DNA of 55,474 nucleotides from Opitutales bacterium (GCA_028280845.1 JANQKZ010000003.1:1-55474), one strand, 5' to 3'; shown: positions 38,508 to 48,259, counted from the stretch's first letter. Numbers and translations are program-made. The notes: generated by a model from the letters alone, not told the origin.

Positions 38508-40358
38508 ATGAAGCTCACCCCTTTCGCTTTACTTGCCTTCCTGCTTGGTCCGCTGGCAGGTTTCGCCACCATCACGGGCACCCCACAAACCTGGCACACC
38601 CTTACCGTTTCCATCGACGGCCCGGAAGTAGAAGAGACCGACCCGTCCACCTTCCTCGACTACCGATTCACCGTGACCTTCACCCAGGGAGACACCCAGT
38701 TTGTGGTTCCCGGCTTTTTTGCCGCCGATGGTCAGGCCGGATCGTCCCACGCCGCCGCAGGCAACCAATGGCAAGCCCGCTTCACCCCCAATCGGGCCGG
38801 TGAGTGGCACTACACGGCAGAGCTGTTAACCGGGCCGCGCATCGCGATTTCCGAGGAAACCACGGGGGCCACCCTCGTCGCCCAAAGCTCGGGTCAGATC
38901 CAGATCCAGCCCAGCCAGGTCTCTCCCGAGGGCCAGGACTTTCGGGGTCACGGGCGCCTGCGCTATGTCGGCCGGCATTACCTGCAGTTCGAGGGCTCAG
39001 GGGCCTTTTTCATCCATGCAGGCCTAGGCAGCCCGGAGAACATGCTCGCCTTCGATGGCTTCGATGGCACCTACGATGCCGCCAGGGAACCGGAGTTTCC
39101 CTCCCTCGGGGAAGATCAGCTGCATCATTTCGGACCTCACCGTCAGGACTGGCAACCGGGCGACCCGGATTGGACCGACGAGGACGGAGACGATGCCAAA
39201 GGCCTCATTGGCCTGATCAACTACGCGGCCAACCAGGGCTTGAATTCGGTCTACCTCATGCCCTTCACCTACGAGGGTGATGGTTGGGATATCTGGCCCT
39301 GGATCGATCCTGCGGAGCGCACCACCTTCGATGTCAGCAAGCTGGACCAGTGGGAGTGGACCTTCCAACACATGCAAGCTAGGGGGCTGCATATCCTCAT
39401 GTTGCTCACCGAAACGGAGAATGAGAACCTCTTCGAGTTGAGAGATGGCGACGCCCCCTTTGCCGATACCCGGAAACTCTACTATCGGGAAATGATTGCC
39501 CGCTTTGGCCACCTGCTGGCCCTCACCTGGGACTTGGGCGAAGAAAACGGATGGGACGATGAAAAAGGGGAAGAAGTCGGGCTTGGGAACAGCCATGAGC
39601 AGCGCCTCGCCTTCTCTCAATATATTCGAGACCTGGACCCCTACGACCATCCGATCAAGGTGCATGAAATTTCCATCGTCGAAATCTACCCCCAGCTGGC
39701 CGGCCACCCCGCCTTTGAAGGGCCCACCCTGCAACGCCATCTCCACTACAATCAGGTGGTGCGCGAACACCTCGAGCTGTCTCGCGAGACCGGCCGCCCC
39801 TGGCTCGTCAGCATGGACGAACCGCTGGGATGGGAGTTCGGCCTCCGCCCCGATGCCGACGACCCCACCCGGGACCACGCCCGCAAAGATGTCCTCTGGG
39901 GCACCCTCATGGCGGGGGGATCGGGCGTCTCCTGGTATTTTGGTTGGCAGAACAATGCTCCCACCAGCGACCTGAGCAGCGAAGACCTCCGCGTCCGCGA
40001 ACGCATGTGGCAACAGACCCGGGTAGCCCATGCCTTCTTTACCCGCCATCTCCCCTTTGCCCGCATGCAGGCCGCGAACCACTTGGTCGAAGCGGCACAG
40101 GATGATGACGAGGAAGAGGCCTATGTCCTGACTGATTTCCAATTCACCTACGCCGTGTATTTGAAAAACGGCGGCGCCCCTCGCCTCAACCTCGCCAACC
40201 TGCAAGGCACCTTTGATGTGCGCTGGTACGATCCCAGAACCGGCGGGGCCCTGCAAATCGGAGAGATCGACCAGGTCCAGGGCGGTTCGGTCGTCAACCT
40301 CGGCTCTCCTCCCCACCAGACGGACCAGGACTGGGCCGTCCTCGTTCAAAAGCGGTAG
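38508..40358 (+). CDS. Secreted glycoside hydrolase with DUF5060 domain
   Basis: A 616-residue secreted protein (signal MKLTPFALLAFLLGPLAG...). A beta-sandwich DUF5060 domain (about 25-100; TFTQGDTQFVVPGFFAADG) leads into a TIM-barrel catalytic domain (about 140-510) and a C-terminal collagen-binding-like beta domain (FDVRWYDPRTGG). Candidate catalytic acids are in LTWDLGEENGWDD (about 345) and LVSMDEPLGWEF (about 437). This domain set is typical of polysaccharide-degrading enzymes in Planctomycetes and Verrucomicrobia; substrate not determined. Confidence 0.82.
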   Translation: MKLTPFALLAFLLGPLAGFATITGTPQTWHTLTVSIDGPEVEETDPSTFLDYRFTVTFTQGDTQFVVPGFFAADGQAGSSHAAAGNQWQARFTPNRAGEWHYTAELLTGPRIAISEETTGATLVAQSSGQIQIQPSQVSPEGQDFRGHGRLRYVGRHYLQFEGSGAFFIHAGLGSPENMLAFDGFDGTYDAAREPEFPSLGEDQLHHFGPHRQDWQPGDPDWTDEDGDDAKGLIGLINYAANQGLNSVYLMPFTYEGDGWDIWPWIDPAERTTFDVSKLDQWEWTFQHMQARGLHILMLLTETENENLFELRDGDAPFADTRKLYYREMIARFGHLLALTWDLGEENGWDDEKGEEVGLGNSHEQRLAFSQYIRDLDPYDHPIKVHEISIVEIYPQLAGHPAFEGPTLQRHLHYNQVVREHLELSRETGRPWLVSMDEPLGWEFGLRPDADDPTRDHARKDVLWGTLMAGGSGVSWYFGWQNNAPTSDLSSEDLRVRERMWQQTRVAHAFFTRHLPFARMQAANHLVEAAQDDDEEEAYVLTDFQFTYAVYLKNGGAPRLNLANLQGTFDVRWYDPRTGGALQIGEIDQVQGGSVVNLGSPPHQTDQDWAVLVQKR

Positions 40359-40443
40359 CCAACCCCTGCAACCGGGATGCCCCTCTCCAAATCTTAGTCT
40401 TATACTTACTCTCAATCTTAAACCTATAATAAACCTCTCAACT

Positions 40444-40474
40444 TGTAGGAGCGACCTTGCGTCGCGACCCTACA
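40444..40474. repeat. REP-like hairpin
   Basis: TGTAGG (40444-40449) pairs with CCTACA (40469-40474) and GCGAC (40451-40455) with GTCGC (40461-40465). Same family as the cluster at 23178. Between two convergent genes, so it may also stop transcription. Confidence 0.55.
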
Positions 40475-40569
40475 ATAAATTCCGCATACCGGTAGGGGCG
40501 CAGACTCGTCATTGACCATGTCGATTGGTTGCGCCCTTTAAGATTCCCCACCAAAGACCGGTTCCACGC

Positions 40570-41475
40570 CTAATCCTCAAATGGATTCGCGTTCAACCGG
40601 TACACCTCATAATCGTCGTACCACCCCTTGGCCGTCGCCATCAGCCGGATGGAGAAATATCCATCAGCCAGGGGTTCATCATCGGTCCAGTCAATCAGGG
40701 GTTCTCCATCGCATTTAAAGACAATTCGCCCCTGCCAACCATAGATCTCTAGCTGCACCTCGCGATCCAGGGCCTCACGGGGAATATCGCCCAACTGCTG
40801 CGACATGAGCTGCCGCCCCGGAGCCCGGCGCATATGCGAACTGCCCCGCGGACCTGACCAATAACTGATGCGGTAGTTCGCGATGTCGCCCGACATGTAT
40901 TGCCCCCCCAGGCCAAAACGGGGCGCAAGATCCGGATCAAAGATACTTTCGCCACCCACCCCTCGCGCAGAAAAGCTCACCATATGGAGCGGATTGGGAT
41001 TCGCCGCTTGAAACGTGATCCGAATCAAAAAATTTTCCGGGTGCAGTTCCTTGTTCCAGAGCTGCAGATGCCCCCCTTTAAACGAGGACGGATTCGCCGG
41101 GTTCATCAGATACTTCTCCAGGTTTTCGGGCTCGCGCTCCTTCACCCATTGCTCGAGGTAGCGATAGTAATGGTTCCCCCCCGGCTCCAACAAGTTGACC
41201 CCCTCGCCCAAGGCCTCCAGCTCCGGTAACCACTTCGAGTAAAGCAGGAGCCGACCCTTGTCGATTTGAGCCACACCCGGCCCTTCCATCACCCAGTCCT
41301 CCAGCGACGCTTCCGAATCAAAGGAGTCGTGGTAAATCTTCGTCGGGGGCGATGCGTGACTCACCGAGTCGCACCCCCCAAGAAGACCCAGGCTTGCGAA
41401 CGCCAACCCCAATGGAAACCAGAGCTGCCTCCAAATCCGCTGTTTCCTCTGTCGTCCCAGTTCGAGTCTGTTCAC
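40570..41475 (-). CDS. DUF1961 lipoprotein
   Basis: A 301-residue lipoprotein: a hydrophobic leader with lipobox LGLLGGC, then a beta-sandwich domain matching DUF1961 (YHDSFDSEASLEDWVMEG, LQLWNKELHPENFLIRITF, ANYRISYWSGPRG, PLADGYFSIRLMATAKGWYDD). These occur beside polysaccharide-utilisation enzymes. Start: a GTG at 41475 is chosen; the frame extends to a TTG at 41511. It is convergent with the glycoside hydrolase and may act on the same substrate. Confidence 0.75.
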   Translation of the reverse strand: MNRLELGRQRKQRIWRQLWFPLGLAFASLGLLGGCDSVSHASPPTKIYHDSFDSEASLEDWVMEGPGVAQIDKGRLLLYSKWLPELEALGEGVNLLEPGGNHYYRYLEQWVKEREPENLEKYLMNPANPSSFKGGHLQLWNKELHPENFLIRITFQAANPNPLHMVSFSARGVGGESIFDPDLAPRFGLGGQYMSGDIANYRISYWSGPRGSSHMRRAPGRQLMSQQLGDIPREALDREVQLEIYGWQGRIVFKCDGEPLIDWTDDEPLADGYFSIRLMATAKGWYDDYEVYRLNANPFED

Positions 41476-41571
41476 GCGGTTAAATAGCAACAAAGCGCTC
41501 AACCCGGTCAACCCTTTAGGCCATTGTCATCTCCTTGATTCGGAGGGCCCGCTACCCCAGTTACAGCTTCC

Positions 41572-41594
41572 TGTAGGAGTGGGCTTGCCCGCGA
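41572..41594. repeat. REP-like element
   Basis: TGTAGGAGTGGGCTTGCCCG begins at 41572 and runs to CGA at 41594. Close to the REP core GGAGCGGGCTTGCCCGCGA. Lies downstream of the TonB receptor gene (41744-43783). Confidence 0.55.
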
Positions 41595-41743
41595 TATCCC
41601 ACGCGCTCGACTTTCCCTCGCGGGGGAAGCGCGCCGCCTCCTTCGATCCTTAATTTGGGGTCTAGCTTCCCACCAATAGAAGGCCCGCGCACAGCGTAGA
41701 AACCGGTTGCCATGCGCGGACCCTGTGCAGCAAAAAGCTTAGC

Positions 41744-43783
41744 TTAGAAGACCCACTCGGCCCCCAGGTAGAGGGAGCGGGGGAAGCGGGGACCATAGAC
41801 GTAGGCGGAATCCCTGTCGGGACCGGAATCCAAATCGTCCTGATAGGCGTCGGTCAGGTTGCGAACGCCGGCTTTGAGCACCCAGAGGGTATTTTCCGAC
41901 AGGCGCAGGTTGTAGGTCATCCCCAAGGTCAACTCGAGGAAGGACTCGCTGGTTTCCAGGCGGTCTTCCGGAATCCATCCGGCGTAGTGCGGCACTTCCA
42001 TGGAACCGGTATAACGCCCACCAAAGAAGATTCCGCCCCAGTCCGGGGTGTAGGTCAGTCGGAGCTGCCCATAGGCGTCCGGCGTGCGCTCAAAGTTCTT
42101 ACTTCCAAAATCCCCGGCCGGTTCGTCGTAGCGGGCCTGTTGGAGCACGATGCCGCCTTCCAGCACAAGGTCCGGCCGGAAACCGTAGCCCGCATTGAGT
42201 TCCACGCCATAGACGTAGGCCTCACCGGCGTTGATCCGGAAAAATTCGGTTTCCGGGGTGCCGGGATTATCGATCTCGACCACGTCGAAGGCATCCTGGA
42301 GCTGCGTCCAGAAGAGATTACCCTCGAGAAAGAAGGGCTCACTCACCCCCATGATGGTCCACTCGGGCTGCCAGTAGGCCCCGGCCATCAGGCTGAGGGA
42401 GGACTCTTCTTTGAGATCCGCACTGTTGCGAATCACGTTGGACTCCCCGCCGGATGACCCGATGTGCAGATCCTCATCAAAGACTTCCGGGGGGCGGAAA
42501 CCGGTAGACACGGAAAAGCGGTAATCCACCGTGGCCGAAGGGCTGAAACGGATGGATGCCCGCGGGGAAAAGATAAGCCCGTCGATGCTGGAGACATCGT
42601 CGACCCGGAACCCGGCCACGCCACTCCACCGGCTGTTGGGGTTCCACTCGACCTGGGCCAGGTAGCCCATGTTTTCATAATTCTCTTCCAGGAGGCGGTC
42701 GTAAGCCGGTTGTTCATCGGTCAGCTCCTCGTTGCTGTATTGCAGCCCCCCCGAGGCGGAGATGGAGTCCGTGAACTGATGCGTGAGCAGCGCATCCAGG
42801 AAGTAAGCCGGATTTTTACTGAACCCAAAAGCATTGGGATCGCCGCCTCCGCCATAATAAGTGTCGCGCTCCGTGTTGAGATAGCTGGCTGTGGTTTCCA
42901 GCAAGGTCTTATCCCCGATCTGGCGCTTCCAGTTCAGGGCTGCGGAAAACAATTCACTGTCGATCCACTCGGCCACTTCGGCGTCCGTCACCGGACGATC
43001 CAGGTTGTCACCGCCCCGGCGTTCTTCCGCTGTGTATCCAAGATCCAAATACCATTCGCTCTTGGCGTTGGGATTGAAAAAGACGCGTCCGGTTATGCCG
43101 CTTATGGTGCGTTCGGTCACTTCCGTGAATCCATCTCCATCCCGATCATAACCGGGCCGGGTCTGGTAGAGCCCGGTGACGGATCCGGACCATACGGCTT
43201 CGGTCCCTACCCAGTAGCCCGAGCCAGAGGCGTTGTGCATGGGGCCATCGCCATAGCTCTCCAGCTCGTAGCTCAGATTGCCCCCGATTTCGGTCGGCTT
43301 TTTCGGGACGATATTGACCACCCCAGCCACAATCCGTGGACCGTAGAGGGCGGACCCTCCGCCTTTGACCACTTCAATCTGCTCTACCGCTGAGGCCGGT
43401 ATTTGCTCAATCCCGTAGACCCGAGCCAGGGACGACATAACCGGCCGCCCATTGGTCAGAAAACCGGTATACTCCCCCTGCATGCCCAGCATGCGGACCT
43501 GGGAGAAATTACAGTTCTGGCAGTTCGCCTCGACCCGAATCCCCGTGTTCCACTCGAGGGCGCAGGCCAGGTCCTTCGCCCCCAGGGTTTCAATTAACTC
43601 CTGGCCGATGACTTCAGTCCGCACCGGGACCTCCCGGATCAGGTGTTCAGAGCGGGTCCCTGTCGTGACAAAGGGGTCCAACTGCTGGACTTCCTCATCC
43701 TCGTAGACCCCGCCGGTTTGCATCATGCCCGGCGTGGCCAGGGCCAACGCCAGCATACCAGTCATTAGTTTCTTTGTAAGCAT
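41744..43783 (-). CDS. TonB-dependent outer-membrane receptor (FepA/CirA-like)
   Basis: A 679-residue receptor: signal peptide, TonB-box region, plug domain (residues about 40-160, GGSALYGPRIVAGVVNIVPKKP) and beta-barrel ending in the aromatic C-terminus RSLYLGAEWVF. The plug has an unusual cysteine pair CQNC (88-91) followed by NFSQVRMLGMQGEYTGFL, a form also seen in Bacteroidetes receptors. Likely takes up ferric siderophore, haem or a related metal complex. A Fur-like site and an AraC/PchR-type regulator fragment sit just upstream. Confidence 0.88.
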   Translation of the reverse strand: MLTKKLMTGMLALALATPGMMQTGGVYEDEEVQQLDPFVTTGTRSEHLIREVPVRTEVIGQELIETLGAKDLACALEWNTGIRVEANCQNCNFSQVRMLGMQGEYTGFLTNGRPVMSSLARVYGIEQIPASAVEQIEVVKGGGSALYGPRIVAGVVNIVPKKPTEIGGNLSYELESYGDGPMHNASGSGYWVGTEAVWSGSVTGLYQTRPGYDRDGDGFTEVTERTISGITGRVFFNPNAKSEWYLDLGYTAEERRGGDNLDRPVTDAEVAEWIDSELFSAALNWKRQIGDKTLLETTASYLNTERDTYYGGGGDPNAFGFSKNPAYFLDALLTHQFTDSISASGGLQYSNEELTDEQPAYDRLLEENYENMGYLAQVEWNPNSRWSGVAGFRVDDVSSIDGLIFSPRASIRFSPSATVDYRFSVSTGFRPPEVFDEDLHIGSSGGESNVIRNSADLKEESSLSLMAGAYWQPEWTIMGVSEPFFLEGNLFWTQLQDAFDVVEIDNPGTPETEFFRINAGEAYVYGVELNAGYGFRPDLVLEGGIVLQQARYDEPAGDFGSKNFERTPDAYGQLRLTYTPDWGGIFFGGRYTGSMEVPHYAGWIPEDRLETSESFLELTLGMTYNLRLSENTLWVLKAGVRNLTDAYQDDLDSGPDRDSAYVYGPRFPRSLYLGAEWVF

Positions 43784-43838
43784 ATCTTATTTCAGGTTGG
43801 AGCAATATAAATGCGCATTATGTAATTCGGTGTCCAGA

Positions 43839-43853
43839 TGAAAATGCGTCTCA
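43839..43853 (-). promoter_or_regulatory. Fur-like box upstream of TonB receptor
   Basis: On the minus strand TGAGACGCATTTTCA resembles the 7-1-7 Fur consensus TGATAATNATTATCA (about 10 of 14 positions). Centred about 63 bases before the receptor start. A 10-bp palindrome AATGCGCATT lies nearby at 43810-43819. Confidence 0.4.
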
Positions 43854-43919
43854 ATACCAAGTTTTTCATTTCCACGCACGCGGAGGAATCCTCGGCGCGT
43901 TGAAAAGGGAAACCATCGC

Positions 43920-43947
43920 CCCTTCGGCTAAGCCGAGTCAGGGAGCA
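43920..43947. repeat. 28-bp direct repeat, copy 1
   Basis: Matches 45082-45109 at 25 of 28 positions, with an identical 15-bp core CCGAGTCAGGGAGCA at 43933-43947. The two copies flank a 1.1-kb segment with an AraC fragment and two small genes. Confidence 0.6.
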
Positions 43948-43982
43948 ATGGGCCCAAGGAATGGGATCCAAAATTTATCTGC

Positions 43983-44084
43983 GAATTCAAGCTGAAGCAG
44001 GGCTATAAAGCCATTTACGGCCAAACCGTTTTCTCCTACCTGCGTGAGGCCCGCATGCGAAAAGCGGAACGCCTGCTGCGGTAA
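43983..44084 (+). pseudogene. AraC/PchR-family regulator, C-terminal fragment
   Basis: A 33-codon in-frame remnant beginning EFKLKQGYKAIYGQTVFSYL and ending EARMRKAERLLR before TAA. It matches the second half of the AraC DNA-binding domain, especially PchR-type siderophore regulators. The sequence upstream has no matching homology and no domain start. So the gene has been lost except for its tail, beside a siderophore-type receptor gene. Confidence 0.7.
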
Positions 44085-44214
44085 GCTGACCCAGGGAGGG
44101 CGGGATGGTATCCCGCCGGGTTTGCCCAGGGCTGGACTAGACTTTATGGGATGACTAATGCCAAAGCTGATTCCGGCTGCATACCATGCAGCCCTCCCTA
44201 TCCCATTTTGCTGC

Positions 44215-44613
44215 CTAGGTTCCTTCCCCACCATTTTCCACAGCCGTACGGGCCTTCCTCGCCTCGATAAAAAATTTGAAGCATAGCACAAAAAAGAGGC
44301 CACAAAGCAATACCATCAAAACCATACTGAATCCCGCAAGGTTCATGGAAAACTCGCCTTTGGCCGCCTGGGGAAGCATGCGCCCCAGGGGGGCAAAAAA
44401 ACCCAACAGGGCAAAGATGGAAGCTCCATGCATGGCATGTTTTTGCCAAGCCGCTTTTAAACCTAAGGCCGAGGATACCAGGAGCGGTAAACCAAAGAAT
44501 GCCGGAATCCATGCGGTCACGCTGACCCCTTCACCCCCAAAATACCCCAAAGCCCCGAGGAGCACGAGAAGCACTCCAAAAATAACACCAAGCAGAGGAA
44601 GGTTTTTCATCAT
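44215..44613 (-). CDS. Four-helix membrane protein of unknown function
   Basis: A 132-residue protein with four membrane helices (LLGVIFGVLLVLLGALGYF, IPAFFGLPLLVSSALGL, ASIFALLGFFAPLG, FSMVLMVLLCGLFFVLCFKF) and a charged tail. No named family. It stands alone. Confidence 0.7.
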   Translation of the reverse strand: MMKNLPLLGVIFGVLLVLLGALGYFGGEGVSVTAWIPAFFGLPLLVSSALGLKAAWQKHAMHGASIFALLGFFAPLGRMLPQAAKGEFSMNLAGFSMVLMVLLCGLFFVLCFKFFIEARKARTAVENGGEGT

Positions 44614-44747
44614 CCACCTAATATCTCATACTTGAACTCCGTTCGCAACGCAGACTGGGGGGAATCGGATCGCTTATTCTGAAAATGGTGGGGTCCCTTT
44701 GGGCCAGCCGCGAATTAGGGTCAAAACGTTGTCTACCCCTAATCTGC

Positions 44748-44969
44748 CTACAACCTCCCGGCAAACACCCGGAACTCGGTTGCGGAGTACACAAAGCTCT
44801 GCACCGTGAATCCCAGCTTTTCCATGACCGGAATCAATTCAACGGGGTCATGATCATCAAGGAACCAGAAGGACTCGCCGCGTTCGACACTCGAGGCCCT
44901 TGCCTCAAAGAGTAACTCCGCGAGGTCGGGTTCGATCACGCGCAAATCTAAGGCGCCAGGATAACCCAA
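44748..44969 (-). CDS. DUF2249 domain protein
   Basis: A 73-residue single-domain protein of the DUF2249 (SirA/TusA-like) fold: LDLRVIEP, GESFWFLDDHDPVELIPVME, then FRVFAGRL. Members occur with nitrogen and sulfur metabolism genes; the role here is unknown. Start is a TTG at 44969 supported by a GGAGAG ribosome site six bases upstream. Confidence 0.75.
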   Translation of the reverse strand: MGYPGALDLRVIEPDLAELLFEARASSVERGESFWFLDDHDPVELIPVMEKLGFTVQSFVYSATEFRVFAGRL

Positions 44970-45081
44970 TCTGCTCTCCTGTAGGGCCCCTGGCTCGCAA
45001 GGGGGCCAATGGCATTTCTATTTCTGTTTAGTGACTGAGCCTCGCCTATTTCCTTATCCCGGCCACTTTGCAACCGTCCTT

Positions 45082-45109
45082 CCCTTCAGCTACACCGAGT
45101 CAGGGAGCA
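45082..45109. repeat. 28-bp direct repeat, copy 2
   Basis: Partner of 43920-43947 with three mismatches and the same CCGAGTCAGGGAGCA core (45095-45109), downstream of fumC. Confidence 0.6.
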
Positions 45110-45143
45110 GGGGACCCTAAGATTTCTGATTCATAAAAATGTT

Positions 45144-46538
45144 TTAGAGATTCCCGGTCATATTCTCCGGTACAACCCAGGCGCTAAACTGCTCCTCGGT
45201 CAATAATCCCAAAGCCAGGGCGGCTTCCTTCAGGGTCGTGTTCTCGGTGTGAGCTTTTTTCGCAATCCTGGCCGCGTTTTCATACCCGATGTGCGGGTTG
45301 AGCGCGGTCACCAGCATGAGCGAATTGTTCAAATGTTCCTGGATCCGCGAGTGGTTCGGCTCGATGCCCACGGCACAGTGGTCATTGAAGGCCAGGCAGG
45401 CGTCGCCCAGCAGGCGGGCGGATTGCAGAAAGGCGTGGATCATGACCGGCTTGTAGACATTGAGCTCAAAATGGCCATTGGCGCCTCCGATTGTCACCGT
45501 GGTGTCATTGCCCATGACCTGGGTGCACACCATGGTCAGGGCCTCTACCTGGGTGGGGTTCACCTTGCCCGGCATGATGGAGGAACCCGGTTCATTCGCC
45601 GGAATGAGGATTTCACCGATACCTGACCGCGGTCCGGAAGCCAGGAGGCGGATATCGTTGGCGATCTTGTTCAAACTGACGGCCAGCTGCTTGAGGGCTC
45701 CGTGGGATTCCACAATCGCATCATGGGCAGCCAGGGATTCAAATTTGTTCTCCGCCGAGACAAAGGGATAGCCCGTCAATTCCGCGATCTTGGCCGCCAC
45801 GGCTTCTGCGTAATTTTTGGGCGCATTCAATCCGGTGCCGACTGCGGTTCCACCCAGGGCCAGCTCCTGCAGGTGGGGCAGGGTGTTCTGCAGCGCTTTC
45901 AACCCGTGGTCCAACTGGGAGACATAGCCGGAAAACTCCTGGCCGAGGGTGAGGGGCGTCGCGTCCATCCAATGGGTGCGTCCGATCTTGACCACTCCTT
46001 CCATCGCTTTGGTTTTGGCGTCCAGTGTGTCTCGAAGCGTTTGGACCTTCGGAATCGTGACCTCCACCAGCATGGTGTAAGCCGCAATGTGCATGGCGGT
46101 GGGGAAGGTATCGTTGGAGGATTGCGATTTATTGACATCGTCATTGGGGTGAATGAGCCGCTCCCCTTCACCCAAGGCATTCCCCAGGAGTACATGGCAG
46201 CGATTGGCCACCACCTCATTGCAGTTCATATTGGACTGGGTGCCCGATCCGGTCTGCCAGACCACGAGGGGAAACTGGTCGTCTAGGTCTCCGGCGATAA
46301 TTTCATCGCAGGCTTGGGCGATGATCTGGGCTTTTTCCTCCGGCAGCACCCCTTTTTCCAGGTTGGTCAGGGCGGCCGCCTTTTTCAAATATCCAAAAGC
46401 ATGGACAACTTCGATCGGCATGGATCCGGAAGGACCAATCGGAAAGTTAAGGATAGAGCGCTGTGTCTGGGCGCCCCAGTATTTACCGGCTGGAACTTCA
46501 ACCGTTCCCATCGTATCGCGTTCAATTCGGGTCTGCAT
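45144..46538 (-). CDS. fumC: Class II fumarate hydratase
   Basis: A 464-residue oxygen-stable fumarase, interconverting fumarate and malate in the TCA cycle. The signature [48 protein letters not shown] and [13 protein letters not shown] are all intact. Full length. The leader carries a strong hairpin (46568-46587). Confidence 0.96.
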   Translation of the reverse strand: MQTRIERDTMGTVEVPAGKYWGAQTQRSILNFPIGPSGSMPIEVVHAFGYLKKAAALTNLEKGVLPEEKAQIIAQACDEIIAGDLDDQFPLVVWQTGSGTQSNMNCNEVVANRCHVLLGNALGEGERLIHPNDDVNKSQSSNDTFPTAMHIAAYTMLVEVTIPKVQTLRDTLDAKTKAMEGVVKIGRTHWMDATPLTLGQEFSGYVSQLDHGLKALQNTLPHLQELALGGTAVGTGLNAPKNYAEAVAAKIAELTGYPFVSAENKFESLAAHDAIVESHGALKQLAVSLNKIANDIRLLASGPRSGIGEILIPANEPGSSIMPGKVNPTQVEALTMVCTQVMGNDTTVTIGGANGHFELNVYKPVMIHAFLQSARLLGDACLAFNDHCAVGIEPNHSRIQEHLNNSLMLVTALNPHIGYENAARIAKKAHTENTTLKEAALALGLLTEEQFSAWVVPENMTGNL

Positions 46539-46951
46539 ATCTCAGTATAGATTGGAAGGTGGCTTCAGGCCAGGACGAGTCCTGGCCGGGAAAATCGTGC
46601 GGTAAACGTAAAGGAGGGATTGCTGGCGGATCGAGTGAAAAGGAGGAGCAGAGTCCTTTTTGGCAGCTGGTATGGGTTGACCATCCTTACAAATGTACCT
46701 GCCGAACCCAGGCAGCGCTCCAGCGGTTCCGGTGTTTACTCGGTTTGAGGGTTCGCCCGACCTCAAACAGTTCCGGGCATTCGATAAAAACCGCAGCCAG
46801 TACTCGTTCATGGAAAGGAATTCTCAGAGACTCGAACATCGGGCGTTGCCTGAAATGAAACCCGCTTGACCAATAGGTGTGGGGCCCAAGGGAGGTTAGC
46901 AGCTCTAAATCGCGCTTGTCGTCCCCTCATCCCCTCTTCACCATGGCGGGG
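46539..46951. other. Divergent region between fumC and a Tat-protein gene
   Basis: About 410 bases. Contains a perfect hairpin GGCCAGGAC/GTCCTGGCC (46568-46576, 46579-46587), in the fumC 5' leader. Otherwise no gene or operator is recognised; the several short frames lack support. Confidence 0.45.
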
Positions 46952-46954
46952 ATG

Positions 46955-48259
46955 ATGAACCGCAGGTCTTTCCTCCAGGCATCGGCGGTCTTTGGGGCCG
47001 GAATCCTGGTTCCCCGCGGTCGGGTCTCCGCGGGGCATACCGACATGCTCTCTCTTAGCGAAAGCTTCGTCCCAACCCGTGCCATCACGAGCGGCCCGGC
47101 CTTCCACTGGTTTGGCTACTACGACAAGCTCCAGTTCGATCCCACGAACCGCTTCGTCCTTACCAATCAGGTGGACTTCGAAGGCCGCACACCCTCCGCC
47201 GACGATCGCATCCGAGTGGGTCTCATTGACCTCGAAGATGAGGACCGGTGGACTGAATTCGGAACCAGCCATGCGTGGGGCTGGCAACAGGGCTGTATGC
47301 TCCAGTGGCTGCCCGGGTCCACGCGCCAGGTGGTCTGGAACGACCGTGACCAGGATCGTTTCGTTGCCCGCCTGCACGACATCGAGTCGGGCGAAACCCG
47401 GACCCTGCCGCGACCGATTTATGCCTTGAGTCCCGACGGGAAATGGGCCGTCACCGCCGACTTCGCGCGCATCCAGAACCTGCGTCCTGGCTATGGCTAC
47501 CAGGGAGTCGAGGATCCCGTTCGCGGCGAGAAAGCGCCGGAGGAATCGGGGATCTGGCGGGTCAACCTCGAGACCGGGGAGTCTCGCCTCATCATCACCC
47601 TGGCCCAACTCGCAGAGATTCCATTCGAAGGTGCCTCTCTTACCGATCATTGGAACTACGTGAACCACCTCCTCGTGAGCCCTGACAGTGAACGTTTCAT
47701 CTTTCTCCACCGGTGGCGGGAAAAAGGACCGGACGATCCCGGGTTCGCGGTCAACAATAGCTTTGTCACTCGCATGTTCACCGCAAACCTGGACGGAAGC
47801 AATCTCTACGTGCTCGACCCGTCGGGGTTCACCTCGCACTTCATCTGGAGAGATCCCCAATACATCTGCGCCTGGACGCAGCCGACCGGGATGGAGGCCG
47901 CCTTTTATCTGTTCCGGGACCAGACCGACGAAGTGGAAGTGGTCGGCCAAGAGAAGATGCCAAAGAACGGACACAACACTTACCTGCCCATCGGAAATGG
48001 GATGGACTGGATCCTCAATGACACCTATCCGACAGGAGTGCACCGCCAGCAGACACCCTATCTCTACCATGTCCCGAGCGACACGCGTCACGACCTCGGG
48101 CACTTCCATACGCCCCTGACTTATAAGGGAGAGTGGAGATGCGACACCCACCCGCGTTCGAGCAATGATGGCCAGCTCATCTGCATCGACTCTCCCCACG
48201 GAGGAAACGGACGCCAGCTCTGGCTACTCGATGTGTCGGAAATCGTGAATACGATCTAG
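46955..48259 (+). CDS. Tat-exported beta-propeller protein of unknown function
   Basis: A 434-residue protein with a twin-arginine signal (MNRRSFLQASAVFGAG...). The mature part has TolB/WD-like propeller strands (GIWRVNLETGESRLI, LLVSPDSERFIFLHRWRE, TANLDGSNLYVLDPSG). It resembles oligogalacturonate-lyase-like propellers, but catalytic residues are not identified. Start: ATG at 46955 because of the Tat motif; the frame is open earlier (to 46877). Confidence 0.75.
   Translation: MNRRSFLQASAVFGAGILVPRGRVSAGHTDMLSLSESFVPTRAITSGPAFHWFGYYDKLQFDPTNRFVLTNQVDFEGRTPSADDRIRVGLIDLEDEDRWTEFGTSHAWGWQQGCMLQWLPGSTRQVVWNDRDQDRFVARLHDIESGETRTLPRPIYALSPDGKWAVTADFARIQNLRPGYGYQGVEDPVRGEKAPEESGIWRVNLETGESRLIITLAQLAEIPFEGASLTDHWNYVNHLLVSPDSERFIFLHRWREKGPDDPGFAVNNSFVTRMFTANLDGSNLYVLDPSGFTSHFIWRDPQYICAWTQPTGMEAAFYLFRDQTDEVEVVGQEKMPKNGHNTYLPIGNGMDWILNDTYPTGVHRQQTPYLYHVPSDTRHDLGHFHTPLTYKGEWRCDTHPRSSNDGQLICIDSPHGGNGRQLWLLDVSEIVNTI

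Noticed and set aside
39024-40415. 463-codon open frame on the minus strand
   Set aside because: Antisense shadow of the glycoside hydrolase, which has signal peptide and domain motifs.
42464-43393. 309-codon open frame on the plus strand
   Set aside because: Antisense to the TonB receptor gene.
46542-46811. 89-codon frame upstream of fumC on the minus strand
   Set aside because: No domain, no ribosome site, poor amino-acid composition; overlaps the fumC leader hairpin.
46808-48199. 463-codon open frame on the minus strand
   Set aside because: Antisense to the Tat-exported propeller gene. Length reflects GC-rich codon bias; no domain recognised.
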